Assembly: GCA_021234155.1 (NCBI GenBank) | Contig: JAJEKV010000052.1 | Location: 1,111,933 to 1,175,932 of the forward strand | DNA length: 64,000 nucleotides | Direction of reading: 5' to 3' | Source: Isoetes taiwanensis | Taxonomy: Eukaryota; Streptophyta; Lycopodiopsida; Isoetales; Isoetaceae | In this document: one piece after another, positions 1-12,397 of the stretch | Layout: every line of letters starts with the position of its first letter | Position numbering within the stretch: the first letter of the stretch is position 1 | Program-made: the position numbers and the translations under genes | Notes under the pieces: model-generated | What the model saw: only the letters and a program-made list of their open reading frames with translations | Told to the model about the DNA's origin: nothing | The model's database searches: none

Positions 1-1170
1 CATAAGGATTGCCTAGCATATGTTTTTCCCAATTATCTCAAGTTCGCTTTCTATATGGTTCGTTGCTCCAATGCTCACAGCTTTGTTCTCCTCCTCATCC
101 TTTCCATTGCTTTTTCAATTTCTATTTTATTCAATTCTTAGTGCTATGTTTTTATTTTCATTGCTCTAAGTTTTTTTCTATTTGTTTTGATCAATCTTTT
201 GTTCCTAGATCTTTCATCAAGTTATTTCTCATGGTCTAATTAGTCCCCTTGCTCTACTCTGCCTGCTCTAAATTTTCCTTTGTTCCCTTAACACTTCTTA
301 CTATGTCGACCATGGGAAAATATGTAGGATTATTCCGGATGTTTTGGAGGATTATTTTAGATGTTTGGCTAGTATGCTACCTCGCTAAGTTCTTGTTTAC
401 CTTTTGTGCAGGTCTATGGAGTGCATATTAATGATATTATTTCTGCAGATATTTGGTATATATTTATTGATGTCTCTAGCAGATAATATGCCACTTAGCA
501 TTAGTGTTCCTGAGCCTAAGGACCTCCAATCTGGATGTGCCCACTTTATAGCCATTTATTAGACCTATCGGCCCCTTTTGCTCCATTGATACCCATCGTT
601 CTTGTTGTAATACTCATGTTTTTTCCAATTATCTCGAGTTTGCTCTCCATAGCCTAGTTTGTTGCTCCAATGCTTATAGTTTAATTTTGCTCCTCATTCT
701 TTCCATTGCTTCTTCAATTTCTATTATATTCTATCTTTAGTGCTTTGTTTTTATTTTCATTGCTCAAAGCCCTCCCCCACCCCTCCCCCAACCCAAATTT
801 GTTTTGATCAAACTTTTGTTACTAGCTCTTCCATCTGGATGTCCATTCTATAGCCATTTATTAGATCCATCCTCCCCTTTTTTGCACCATTGATCTCTAT
901 CGTCCTGGTTGTGATATTCATGTCTTTTCCAATTATCCCAAATTTTCTCCCCATAGTCTGGTTTGTCGCTCTGATGCTTATAGCTTTCCTCATTTTTTCC
1001 ATGGCTTCTTCAATTTCTTTTCTATTCTTTCTCAGTGCTCCATCTTTATTTTCATTGCTCTAAGTTCTTTCCTATTTGTTTTGATCAATCTTTTGTTCCT
1101 AGCTCTTCCAGTTCCCTCATCAAGTTGTTTCCCATGACCTAATTGGTCCGCTTGCTCTACTTTGCTATAT
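1..1170. repeat. Degenerate ~305 bp tandem repeat, about three units
   Basis: Three related T-rich blocks begin near 28, 616 and 926. Each runs from a CCAATTATC-like start through a shared TTTTATTTTCATTGCTC segment to TTTGTTTTGATCAA. The connecting segment at 531-618, containing TATAGCCATTTATTAGA, is repeated at 835-920. This gives a period of about 305 bp for the last two units. Units differ by many substitutions and small indels, so the array is old. Short open frames here only reflect T-rich sequence. Confidence 0.75.
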
Positions 1171-2597
1171 CTATTTTTTGCTTATAGGGTTCAAAATTTG
1201 GGGGGTTCGGCCCTTGAAAATCTGGCCATTCCAAAAAAATTTTGATAGCCAAAAAATATTCCTGGCATTTTTTCAGGCTATTCTCGGAGAAGTTTCTAAG
1301 GATTTTCGAGAAAGTACACTAGTTTCATGTATTTCCGGCAGCCGTAAATGTAAGCAGGCATTTTTAATGGTTAGGGCAAATTCTAATTTCAAACCCTAAT
1401 TTAAGCGAACCCATTTTGGCTTACGTGGCAAAGGTGAACTCCTTTTTCCGGAAGTTCGTTGCCACTTCCGAAAACCGAATTTTCGTCTGGCTTTGTCCTT
1501 TTGTGAAAATCTAACCGGCATTTAGAAACCTTATGGCTAGATTGAACTCCTCTTTCCACTCATGGAGTAACAAGACTTGGCGCCATCTTTGGAGTATATA
1601 TACAAAGGCCATCAAGACGTTTCTTATGCATTCAAGTTCTTTCTATTACATTGATTTTGGTGATTTCAAGCATTAATGAGAGGAAACTGCAGCAATTCCG
1701 CCCACAACACTGGATTTCGAATTTATGCACAACAGATTAGCCAGGTCTGCATTTCCATTTCTGATTCATTAATTTTCAATTCTCAAGTCTATTTTGTAAA
1801 ACAAATACTTTTGTAGCAGAACTCTTTTATAGGCCTCCTGAACAGTGAAGATTGTGTACAAGAAACACAAGAATTGGAAGAAATTTATAATTCCTGCACT
1901 CTGGTAATAGTAATGGTGCTTCTAATGTAGAGAATTTTGCCTGTAACTTTCAAAAAGGTTATATCAATGGGTTTTCATTTGCAGTCATCTGGCAAAGACT
2001 CTGCAACAGAATTGTGTAGAACCATCAATATCAACGTGTTCACTTACAATCTGCAATAGAATTGTGTGGAACCATCAATGTCAACATGTTCACTTAAAAT
2101 CATTGTAAAAATATCTCACAAATGATTGTACCTGTCTACTCATTGTAAGGCTCATTGCAAAAGCGTGGCTAAGACTAAGCAGCAAAATCATGTGGACCCA
2201 TCAATATCAACAAGTTTTCACTTGCACTGTAATCCAATATTTCATACATTACTTTATTACTTTATGTAAGGCCTTTTTATGACAGTACCTATGTACTCAT
2301 TGTAAGGGCTATGCATGTAACTTCTAAAAAGCTATATCAATAAGTTGCAAATATTTCATACATTACTTTACGTAAGGTTTTTTCATGACAGTACCTATGT
2401 ACTCATTGTAAGGGCTATGCATGTAGCTTCTAAAAAGCTATATCAATAAGTTGTCATTTGCAATCACGTGTAAAATGGACCCATCACTTTCTTTTGTCAT
2501 TTGCAATCACGTGTAAAATGGACCCATCACTTTCTTTGAACTTTTTATGGAAGAGGGAACATTATTAACAGGAATCTTTGTGTGCATAAATTTCATT
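1171..2597. other. AT-rich spacer with small tandem duplications
   Basis: No protein-coding segment is recognisable. About 2240-2455 contains a ~110 bp tandem duplication (shared TGACAGTACCTATGTACTC and GCTATATCAATAAGTTG). About 2455-2535 contains a ~38 bp tandem duplication (shared CACGTGTAAAATGGACCC). A TATA box is listed separately. Nothing else stands out before the transposon at 2607. Confidence 0.6.
1595..1606 (+). promoter_or_regulatory. Candidate TATA box of a plant-type core promoter
   Basis: TATATATACAAA lies in a less AT-biased context (GGAG before it, GGCC after). About 30 bp downstream begins a stretch that looks like an untranslated leader. It ends at 1741 in CCAG followed by GTCTGC, which could be a 5' splice site. 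No protein can be assigned downstream. It could serve an unrecognised transcript or be chance in AT-rich DNA. Confidence 0.3.
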
Positions 2598-2606
2598 TAT
2601 AAAGTG

Positions 2607-2850
2607 GGGTGAAAATATTTTTACCCCTGTTATTGTGATTCCATCGCAAGATATTCCCTCCTGCAGAATCACAGACCTTCCGGGAACGGGATCCGTTCTG
2701 GAGGCCTCGTTATCCGTACCTGACAGCTTCGTTTAATACCTTCCGGTGGAATCACAACCTCCAAATCCCACCGGACGGAATCACTGCCCTTTTATTCCAC
2801 GCGAGGGAATCACCATCCATAATTGATTCCGCCTGGTAGAATATCCCCTG
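2607..2850 (+). repeat. Left terminal inverted repeat region of the MULE
   Basis: This matches the reverse complement of the right end (about 4694 backwards). The outer ~65 bp are nearly identical. Inner blocks such as GTTATCCGTACC, ACCTGACAG and ATACCTTCCGGTGG are shared but separated by indels. Like the right end it carries GATTCC/GGAATC modules. Confidence 0.8.
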
Positions 2851-4150
2851 TAAAATTTAAATTTGTTACGTCATGTTCATTGGGAGGTTTTGCTCATTGG
2901 GAGCTGCTGCGGCTATGGCGGAAGTAAAGAGGGCTTACTCCTTCCATACAGCCTGGAGTTGAGGAAATGCGTTGGGCGAAAGGTAAAAGACCTTGAGCTT
3001 GGGGAATCGCCTGGAAACGGTGCTTGGGGGAGCACATACAGCGGCAATAAACACATTTGGGTACCATTTTTCACTTGTTTTCTTGTTTTCGTGAGGTAAG
3101 GCGGGCGCCTATGGCAAGTAACAGTTTTGGGGTTAGAACAAATCATTTTCTATGGTTAGAACAGTTGGTTGCGATCGCGGATAAAACAAACAAAAGAGCC
3201 ATTTGGAGCGTTTTTTCTCGGCCTTGTTTTCATTTGTTTTACCTTTCTCTTTTTTTTCTCTAGCTTGATTGCTTTTTGATTGCTTTTTCAATTGCATTGG
3301 ATGATTCGCAACACTTAGAATCATCTATGTTTTTCTTTCTCCTTGTTTGGGCTCTGTCTAATCCAAAAGAGACGAGAACATAGTGAGCATGGGCAACAGC
3401 TCTGCTTTTCGGGTAAAAAATAGATGCAAACAATCCTGCAGAAGCTGGTGAGGCCAAATCACCCCTAAATCTGTCCTCTCTGAACTGCAGCACGAATTAA
3501 AGGATTCTTCGGCAGCTATGCCTCTAAACCCAATAACAAATCTTCCAATCCGACACCACATGATGATAGTATGGCCAGATCGGCCCCTTCGAAGATGTTG
3601 TAGATCTTTTCCAAGCCTCCCTACTGTAATCCAAGCCAGCCCATAAAATATCCAAATGGCAGAAGCTGTTCCCACTTGGCAGGTTTTTTCCCTTCTCGCT
3701 GATGATCTACACCTGGTCGCATGACGGCATAAGAAAAGAGGCGTGGATTTCGCCCACGAGCCACAGCCATGGCAATAACGCCTTGATTCAATTTTGCCGG
3801 ACAGGCGTTATAGTGGCAAACAACCGGGGCGAAATCCGCCTCCCTGTGCATGGATTCCTAACAAACCCAACAAAGATTAGAGCCAGACAATATTTTCTGG
3901 CAAGAAGGGGGTTTCTATTCTATTTCTTTCTTTAAAACGAGCTTATTTCTTGCTCTTGCTTTGAATCAGCCCATGGCATTGCCGATATTGGCAAGGGGTT
4001 CAAATCTCCAACCAGAAAATTTTTGGGCAGTGCATAGTATAACAATGGACATGCACAGACAAAATGGAATAGTCGATCTTTTTTTTTGCACCATTCATGA
4101 TCTTCAAGTAAGGTAGGCTTAGCTTAAACCATCCTCAACCATTTTTTATA
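2851..4150. other. Internal region of the MULE, possible captured gene fragments
   Basis: The ~1.3 kb interior is less AT-rich than its surroundings and has several overlapping open frames on both strands without a known domain. Near 2914 on the plus strand an ATG in good context (GCTATGGCG) opens a frame reading MAEVKRAYSFHTAW, interrupted by TGA and then TAA. Further on the same frame reads HTAAINTF and ends beside a GTACC donor-like site at about 3061. That short piece loosely resembles the first strand of a WD40 repeat. On the minus strand, frames between 3851 and 3358 are moderately long but unassigned. Gene capture by a MULE (Pack-MULE) is possible but unproven. Confidence 0.35.
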
Positions 4151-4189
4151 GAATCAGGCATAAACTTCTGTTGGGATTGAACCATCTGG

Positions 4190-4694
4190 CAATTTTTCCT
4201 CCGTGCCTGCAATTATTACAGATTCAAAGGCATTCGTGGTGATTCCATCTCGAAGAATCTTACATTTGTGATTCCACCGGGCAGAATCGCATGGTTGTGA
4301 TTCCACCTGGCGGAATAGCAATGTTGTGATTAAATGCGGCGGGATACGTAAGTGGTGATTCCATCTCACGGAATCAGACGTCGCGGATTCCATCTCGCAA
4401 GGAATAGCATGGTTGTGTCCGTCTGGCGGAATAACAAGGTCGTTCGTGATTCCTTCCGAAGGAATACATTTGCGGGGTGATTCCGTCTGGTGGAATAACT
4501 CGGGGGAGATTCCATCGCAAGGGAGAATTATGGGTGTGATACCACCGGAAGGTATATATCGCCTGAAAGCGACCCTGTCAGGTACGGAAAACGGGGCCTC
4601 TGGTACGGATAACGGGGTCGCGAGCCTGGTGATTCTGCGGGAGGGAATATCTTGCGATGGAATCACAATAACCGGGGTAAAAATATTTTCACCC
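4190..4694 (-). repeat. Right terminal inverted repeat with subterminal palindrome array
   Basis: From about 4230 to 4560 the sequence is an irregular ~30-40 bp tandem array of imperfect palindromes of the form GTGATTCC-N(8-10)-GGAAT. Both strands stay open over much of it (170 codons minus, 124 codons plus). The predicted peptides are repetitive, which is a by-product of the palindromes and not evidence of a gene. Subterminal repeat arrays of this sort are often transposase-binding regions in DNA transposons; that role is inferred here. Confidence 0.7.
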
Positions 4695-4703
4695 TATAAA
4701 GTG

Positions 4704-5676
4704 AATGTACATTCAACCATAACTAATGCAATACTAGTATCGGTGCCCGGCCGGGCATATGTATGGTTGTATTGTAGTGAATTGTGAAGTCGTAGATGTA
4801 CTTATAATACATATGTAGCAAAGAGCTTGCTGCTTTTAGTGTACAATTAACTGAAGTAGAACAAATGGAGACATTCGTATTGAAATAAGTATGGGTTTTG
4901 TGTTCTGAAATAAAGTTAAGAGTCCTTTATAGGAATTTATTGTTTAAATTTGGTGTTTTTGATGGCTACGGTTTGCGGTTTTTATTGTAGTAGATTCTAT
5001 TTCATGATTTAGACAATTCATGTGTATTTGAGATTGGATGGATAGCAACAAGTAGTAAGTTATTCTGTATCGCTAGGCTTTTGTAATTGTTTGTCATGTT
5101 GTAGGTGTTAAGATGTATTGATTATGCAACAGTCATGACTACCGATATGTTTTGAACTTAGATTTTTCGAAATTGGTTTGTTAGAATGAAATGTTGAAAT
5201 GTTACAAAGGGTAAAATTTCAGCGTAGTGGTGGCATGAGCATGTTGGAGTATGCTAAAATAGTTGCCTATCTAGAGTACTTTGATAACTTTTGAATTATT
5301 TCTAGCTAAAATGTGCTCATGGTTTCAAGAATGCCAAAATGAATTTAGAATAAGCATGTAAAGTTTAAAGATAGGGAGTAAGATAAGACATCAAGCATGT
5401 TATTTTACCAATGTCATTTCTTGTCCATGCCATCAAAGATAAGATAAGATGAAGTGTGTGCAACAGATATATCATTATGGAAATGGAGCAATCACCTCTG
5501 CTAATGGAGCAACCATTAGCAACCACCTCTTAGCAGCCACAACTGTCATGAAGGACAAACTTCATAGAATCTAGATAACTCTTGACAGACTTTGCATGGG
5601 TCGACACATTAATATTGAATCTCATGTTGGAAAATCAGCATGCTGAAGGTATTCACATAACTCGTCTATAAAGTAT
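4704..5676. other. AT-rich spacer, no gene seen
   Basis: This is non-coding on both strands. The only marked feature is a GC-rich 14 bp perfect palindrome, TGCCCGGCCGGGCA, at about 4744-4757, immediately outside the MULE. Confidence 0.5.
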
Positions 5677-6130
5677 CTGGCCTGATTTGTTGAGAGGATC
5701 GAAATCCTTAATTGGAGGCTCGTTTAACCTCAACGCATATGGATCCTTTCCATGGTACTTATAGCTTATAGCTGTAGATGTGTTTATAGTCCTGCATTGG
5801 AGAGAAAATATTCCTGTGTTTGTACGCTTCTTAGCATGGTTCATTGACAAAGTATAAAGAGCCTTACTTGAAGCTTTGTTTAACCTCAATCCTCATGCAT
5901 GCTTTTCCATAATACTTATGGCTATAGATGTGCTCATAGTCCTGCATTTAATGGAAGAGAAAAAATATTCGTGTGCGAGTCATGAGAAAAAATACTACTT
6001 GGCATGATTTGTTGACAGAGAATAAAGAACCTTACTTTTGTTTAACCTCAATACTCGCATAATAGTTATGGCTATAGATGTGTCCATTGTTGTTCATTGA
6101 ACACAATAGACGAAATATTCATGTGTACAT
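5677..6130. repeat. Three diverged tandem repeats of about 155-170 bp
   Basis: Units start near 5679, 5832 and 6000. Each contains a TTAACCTCAA segment, a TTATGGCTATAGATGTG-like segment (variant in unit one) and an AAATATTC-GTG segment in the same order. Units are diverged by substitutions and indels. No coding potential. Confidence 0.65.
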
Positions 6131-8207
6131 CACGAATAGCCTGGAGAACATGCTATTTACAAATAATTTAGATTGTTGCAGTATAAAACCAGCATAGTTC
6201 ACGAACTTGTCATGGCATTGACATTTTTATAGTGTTAAGAAAGACCAACTATGTTTATTCGTACACATCAAAGACAATTCAAAATGCTAAAATGTTGGAT
6301 TTTTCCTCCAATGCTGGACACTTCAACTGCAGCAACTACACATTAAAGAACAGATTCTCATATGCTCATGAAGACACGAAGTAACTTGTGGCAAAGTTGA
6401 ATGCATGTCTAAAGTGACCAGACATATATTGATGTGGATTTGGCAAGCCGCACATTCGAAGGTATATGGAATAACTTATAAATGATGAAACAATCGAAAA
6501 ACCTGGCGGGGGGACATCACCTTGAATGACAACAGCCAACTGCAATAATCTGAGATGAGAATAATAATGTTAAAACAGTTACTTTATGGACTTTATGGGC
6601 ATTTGGATAATGCATGATACATGATATTTTACATATCAGACTCCTGTTGGTTAATTCTCCACCCAAAAATGCAATAAGGGTCCAATTGCTCCACCTAAGA
6701 ATGCAATAAGTATCTAATACTGCATCGTGCAAACAAAAGGAAGCATTACCTAAAATAAAAAATAGTTAAGTGTTATGAACATCACAATAATTGTTTCGTA
6801 AAGGTAGGTCGAGTCGTGTTGCATCTGATACACATGAAAGGCCAACAACATAGACAGATAAAACATGTGATAAGAGCAAGGTAGTCTACAGAAGAATGAC
6901 TGCTGCATTGTTTGAAATAGTAATCCTGAAATATTGATGTCCTATATGAACTATTTAACATAGTAGATTTTGTTTGAGACAATTTCAATAAGAAATCGAT
7001 CTAAATGCATCAACAAAAATTAATTCAGATTCAGATGCATTATAATAGTGTCCTAAGTATGTTAGAAGCTAGAATAGTTTGCTACAAACCAGTACATATG
7101 AGTCCGACTTGAGCAAAGTCTGTAATTTAAACCATGGAATATCTGAGAGATATTACGAACTACTCCTGAAGGAAAATTTTGTTGAGTGTGGCTTAACACC
7201 AAGTACTCTGCAAGGGAAGTTTTGTTGAGTCTAGGTTAAAAAATCTCGACACACAGAGAAACAGACAGAGTGACTACAAGTTTTGTGCATTGGATCAAAG
7301 CTCACCTATTGCCTGTAGCTGAGAATTTGTCCGAGGTGTATGTGGCATTGAGAGCAGTGGTAAAAGCTAGCAAGATGAACATAATGCTTCACATTGTCTT
7401 CATAGTGGGTCGAGATGAGAGGCAATGTGTAAGTATGCTGATACACCGGAATCTGTAAGAGATGTCTATGAGTCTATGAGTTTGTATGAGGTAAAATTCC
7501 ATGTGAAGATGTAAAAGAAAATATTTTACTTGCCTTCATTAGATGCAGCTGGAAGACTTCATGGAGATATTCAAAAAGTGAAGGTGTTTGTGAAAGAAAT
7601 TGCATGGTATTAGCTACAACTCAAGAAGTACAATAGAAATGTAGGTAACCTGTATAAAACATGAAATAAAAATGCATTCAAGAAGTACAATAGAAATGTA
7701 GCTAACCTGGATAAATGAGTCTGGTACTCTCTTTGTATAAGTTGAAGAACCTGTTTCCAATTAGGTCAAAGTGGTGTAGGGTTGATGCAGGATAATACTT
7801 TTTGAGAAATGCTCTGAAGTGATCTGAACGCGCAAAAGGAGCTTGGAAATGTGATATAAATTGAGAGAACTACGATCTTGGGTGAGACCCAGAATCTATA
7901 TGTCAAGATCTCAATGCAACAGATCGTCTTACTTGTGAAAGCACTGAAAGCAGCAACTATTGTGATTTGGGTCACTCAATGTATCGCCCATCTTTGTGAA
8001 GATCTATGGTTTCTGCATTCCTTTGAGTGTACTTTAAGTCTATTGCGCAAATTAATTTCATGTTTGCAGGTAGTTACAGCTAATGTGAACCTGCAAAAGA
8101 AGCTTGGAAATGTGATCTAAACCGACAGAATTATAATCCTGGCTGAAACTCAGAAATTATATCTCAAGATCTTAATATGCATGGTAGTAACTACAACTCA
8201 AGAAATA
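6131..8207. other. Non-coding spacer with scattered short duplications
   Basis: No recognisable gene. From about 7615 onward, short segments recur: TACAATAGAAATGTAG with AACCTGGATA, and a block around GTCACTCAATGTATCG at about 7970 that recurs near 8690. These anticipate the larger duplicated unit that begins near 8208. Confidence 0.5.
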
Positions 8208-8990
8208 TAATAAAAATGTAGCTAACCTGGATAGATGAGTCTGGTATTCTCTTTGTATAAGTCGAAGAAGCAAAGCTTGGTCATAAAAGTTGGGCTATGC
8301 AAATTGCCTTTGTGCAGTAGGTTGCATCGAGAATAAGAACGAAGCATGTTTTGAGAAACTTTGTATCAGGTTATCAGATAGAACACTATCGAAAATGTGG
8401 AGGATAAAGAAAAGATGGAATGATCCTAAAACCAAAGCAGGGCAAAGGGTATATTAGGATTAGATAAACAGACTATATGAAATATATTACCGTTTTAACT
8501 TTCGAAGATCTTCTTGAGATTAAAGCACTGAAAGTAGGAACTACTGTGATTGCAAAAGATGAAATTTGCATCAGGACGTGTGGATTTGGGTCAGGTGAAA
8601 CTCAGAAACTATATCTCAAGATGTCAATGCAACACACTGTCTTACCTGTCACAATGAAAGCACTGAAAGCAGCAACTTGGGTCACTCAATGTATCGGCCA
8701 TCTTTGTGAAGATCCATGGTCTTTGCATTCCTTTGAGTGTACTTTAAGTTTATTGCACAAAATAATTTCATGTTTGTAGGTAGTTACAGCTGATGTGAAC
8801 CTACAAAAGAAGCTTGGAAATGTGATCTAAATCGACAGAATTATAATCCTGGCTGAAACTCAGAAACTATATCTCAAGATCTTAATATGCATGGTAGTAA
8901 CTACAACTCAAATTTTACTAGTAATGGTGCCCGACGTTGCCAGGCTTTAGTGCTGGATTTATACAAAGATGAAGTGAGTGTTTTGACCCC

Positions 8991-9015
8991 GGGGGAGGGG
9001 AGGGGGGAAGGGGGG
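8991..9015 (+). other. G-rich tract with G-quadruplex potential
   Basis: Four G runs of 4-6 bases separated by single or double A (GGGGGAGGGGAGGGGGG then AAGGGGGG) lie directly after CCCC in AT-rich surroundings. The spacing fits the usual G-quadruplex pattern. The segment lies in the part of copy A that is missing from copy B. Confidence 0.6.
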
Positions 9016-12000
9016 TTCTATCAGGGTTGCTTATACGGCTCTCTTTATATAGTTATTAAGATGGGCATTGTATGGTAGAAAATGTTGCTTCATTGTTGCG
9101 TCCATCGTGTTACATATTGAATTTGCTAATGACGCCCATTAATATTTGACATAATTCAAGCAGTATAAGATATCCCTTTGAACCATGGAATAGCTCTCAT
9201 AATACATGGTTGTCGTACATAGATGTCCATTGCACAAAACATGGATATGCATCCGTCACAATCAAAAGACATCTCTGTTTATTTTTTATTTAGAGAATAG
9301 TGCATATAGATGAATAGAGCCCATCCACTTCCAGACGGTGAAGAGTCATAACATGAGCATTGTGTAGCCACGTATCTTGAACAATGGTGAAATGTAAAAA
9401 ATGTTGTCAACCCTACATGAAGCCTGCAAGCCTATGGGAGCTACAACAGAGGTCATCAACCCTACACTTTTCACTAACATTTGCAGTAACAACATTCACA
9501 TGCAACAACATTCATATGCAAGATGAAGTTTGCATGGGGCAATGCGAAAAGTCAGTTATAATAGATGCATTTATTATTACGAAAGTAATGGAAACTTAAT
9601 GGACCACTCCTTGTTATAATGTAACTTTCTAGAGTACAGAGTATAGAATTTTGTACAGAGTACAGAGTCGAGCGCAGAACAAAGCCAGAGAGCAACTCTA
9701 AACAACTGCAACAAAAGAATGAAGCTAAATTTGGATTCCAAGCAAAGTTCTACTTCATGAAATCTGTTCCATGCATATATACTGATATGAAGCTTGTTTA
9801 AAACCTATCAATAGTATAACCATTCTGCTTTAAGTCCGTTTCCTACGTTTTGTCAAGTCCTTGTATTTGCATATACCATTTTTTACTTCTATTGAGAAAT
9901 CTCATTCATATAAATCATATTTTTGCATTGTCTAATGCATAGACAAATTTCAGCAAGTGAAAAGTGTGTTGGCCTTGTATATTATGTAACGTCCAAACTC
10001 GTCCGATTTCAAGTCTTGAAGCTAGCACTAAACTTGCACTTCCATTTTCGAATATACCCATACATGTCACGAACTCAATAGAACTTTGGCTCTTCTTGCT
10101 ATAGTCTATACAGTATATGAACCTGCAAAAATGCATGTTCCCTGAGGTCTGCATAATTAATGTACTCGATCCACGCGGTTCAACTAAATAACAATATGGC
10201 TATTCGTTTTAGAAAGGAAGAAACCTCTTGGATGCGCTCATAACTATATACGTGACATTTGATGCCCATGGCGTGAAGTTATTTAAAATCATCAAGCACT
10301 ACCTCACAATGTGTGTTGGCAACATGTTTGTAACATCTTACCTTTGTATCCTCTCGAAGTCCAGATAGCAAAGCTAGTTTAGATACATAGAAATAACTTT
10401 GATTTCTTAGTCTACCGCATCTATACCAATATCCTTGCAATTCACTAAGAAATAGACTTACATATTATACCTTCTCACTTCCATCACGAATAATAAGGTC
10501 TCAATTTGGATGCTTGTTGCATGGAGCTCTCGATTACGGGCTATCCTTCAAGACAAAAGATTACTTGTTTGCATGCACACCAACAAAACAATTAGCAGTC
10601 CATCATGCCCATGCATCTCAACTAAATTTGTGCAGTTAATTACTTCCTAGAATAATCACAACCAAATCAACATAATTGCATGTAAATGAAAATTAGAATC
10701 AAGTTTAAACATCTGGGCTACAAATCAGAAGCAACATCACCCACCTTAAGCTTTATTGACTTGCGGCTTGCAATTTCTAGAGAACACAACACATTTATAA
10801 CCTTAAGAACCTCAATAACTTAATTTTTGAGGAAGCAAGCAAAGGAAAACGTATCAGGACAATAAGGTTATGTCTTCAAAAGTTTCTGCAAGATCAATAT
10901 TCAAAAGGGAGCGCAATTACAGATGGTTTTGTTCATAACTTAACTTCTTCCAGCCGCGTTTATTGTTGTACTTGTTTACAACATGACCATTACACAAAAA
11001 TCCCAAATGAATCCTGGATGCAAATATCTAAATAAGAATATTATTCTAAGAGAATCTTGGCACTGACCTTGTATGCTCAAGCTCTTCTGCAGGCTCACAA
11101 ATAGACTAAGAAGCCAATATAGGCTGAGTTGAATCAAAATATCCGAGGCGGAGATACCAATAAAGGAATAGAGGAAGAATAGAACTACCTAGAACTAATT
11201 AGAAAAGCGAACACAAAACAACGGCAAAAAAAAAAACACTCACATCCTGGGCTTCAACAGTGGCAGCATGAGCTCATCATCTAGGGGGGCTAATATAATA
11301 ATTACCTCTATTGTTAAGAGATTGTGTTGTTTTGCTACACCTGGCAAATGCAAAGAACAAATAATTGCCTGCTCATCCTTCAAATTGCATCACAAATTCG
11401 CAAAGACATGCAGTCATAAATACCTCCATGACTGAGGATATTGTCTCTCCAATTCCTCCTTTGGAGTTCGGATCCCAAGCAAAACATGTAGGATCTGAAA
11501 CGTTAAGGAAGTTAGAGATTTACCATGTTTCTCACTACCATCGGCAGATACAGGTATCCATGCAAATACCTAAAGCTCCTGAATAAACCCTATTGCTGAG
11601 ACTCCATGGCAAAATAAGCTCAAATTTCTGATAATGAACTACATATCTATAAAAAACACGAGTCTTGTTCCTAGAGATCAAACATACATACACTATCGGA
11701 TGTTTGGATGCAGATACGACAATATAGAAGCAAGAAATCTCACCACCCTAACTTTTGGCCGGAATGATATGAAATGATACCCGAAAACATTCTCAAATCC
11801 ATTTTGAGTACTTAGCAAGAGAGATCCTTCTGCGAAAGGAATTTACCTTCACATGAAAGAAAAAACAAATAGCATGAGTATGTTTGTATCATTAATAATC
11901 TGATATGCTCTGCAAGCTGAAAGCACTAACCACATCCTTTGGAATATCATCTACGCTTTTGCAAATGCAACTAAGCTTGAAATATTCCCTATTACATTAA

Positions 12001-12397
12001 TCTCGAACTCATCATAAGAACAACCCGCAGACACCAAGCTGGAACACGCAAGAACAGAGAGATATCTACCAAAGGTTTTAAAGTTATTGTGCTATTGGCT
12101 ATGGGTCAGTATCTAACAACAATACAACAGGAAGTGGAAGAGTAGAAAACCCTTCACCAAATTATGCATCTCCAATCGTGGAAGTATACCTAGCCATCTA
12201 CTTTTTAAACTATACCTAGCCATCTACTTCTTAAACTATGCATCATGAGAATAAGGAAGAGATCAAAGAAAAAGAATAAGCATCAAATAAGTAAGAATAA
12301 GAAATAGATGCCTATATGGCCTCCATCTAGATAGATTGCTTCAACAACAAAATAAATTTAAAGTTAAAAATGAAACTTAAGATTCACCTGCAATAAT

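Larger units (their letters stand above)
2607..4694. mobile_element. Non-autonomous Mutator-like element (MULE), complete with 9 bp target duplication
   Basis: The two ends are inverted copies of each other. The left begins GGGTGAAAATATTTTTACCC, and the right end is the reverse complement of the same sequence, nearly identical over the first ~65 bp and then diverging with shared blocks. It is flanked by a perfect 9 bp direct repeat, TATAAAGTG, at 2598-2606 and 4695-4703. Nine-base target duplications with long terminal inverted repeats are characteristic of Mutator-family DNA transposons. The total is 2088 bp. No MURA-type transposase is readable inside, so it would depend on an enzyme supplied elsewhere. 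The near-perfect termini and intact target duplication suggest a fairly recent insertion. Confidence 0.88.

Noticed and set aside
4154-4787. Two long overlapping frames on opposite strands as genes
   Set aside because: Both follow from the palindromic GATTCC/GGAATC array at the MULE end; the peptides are repetitive and have no domain.
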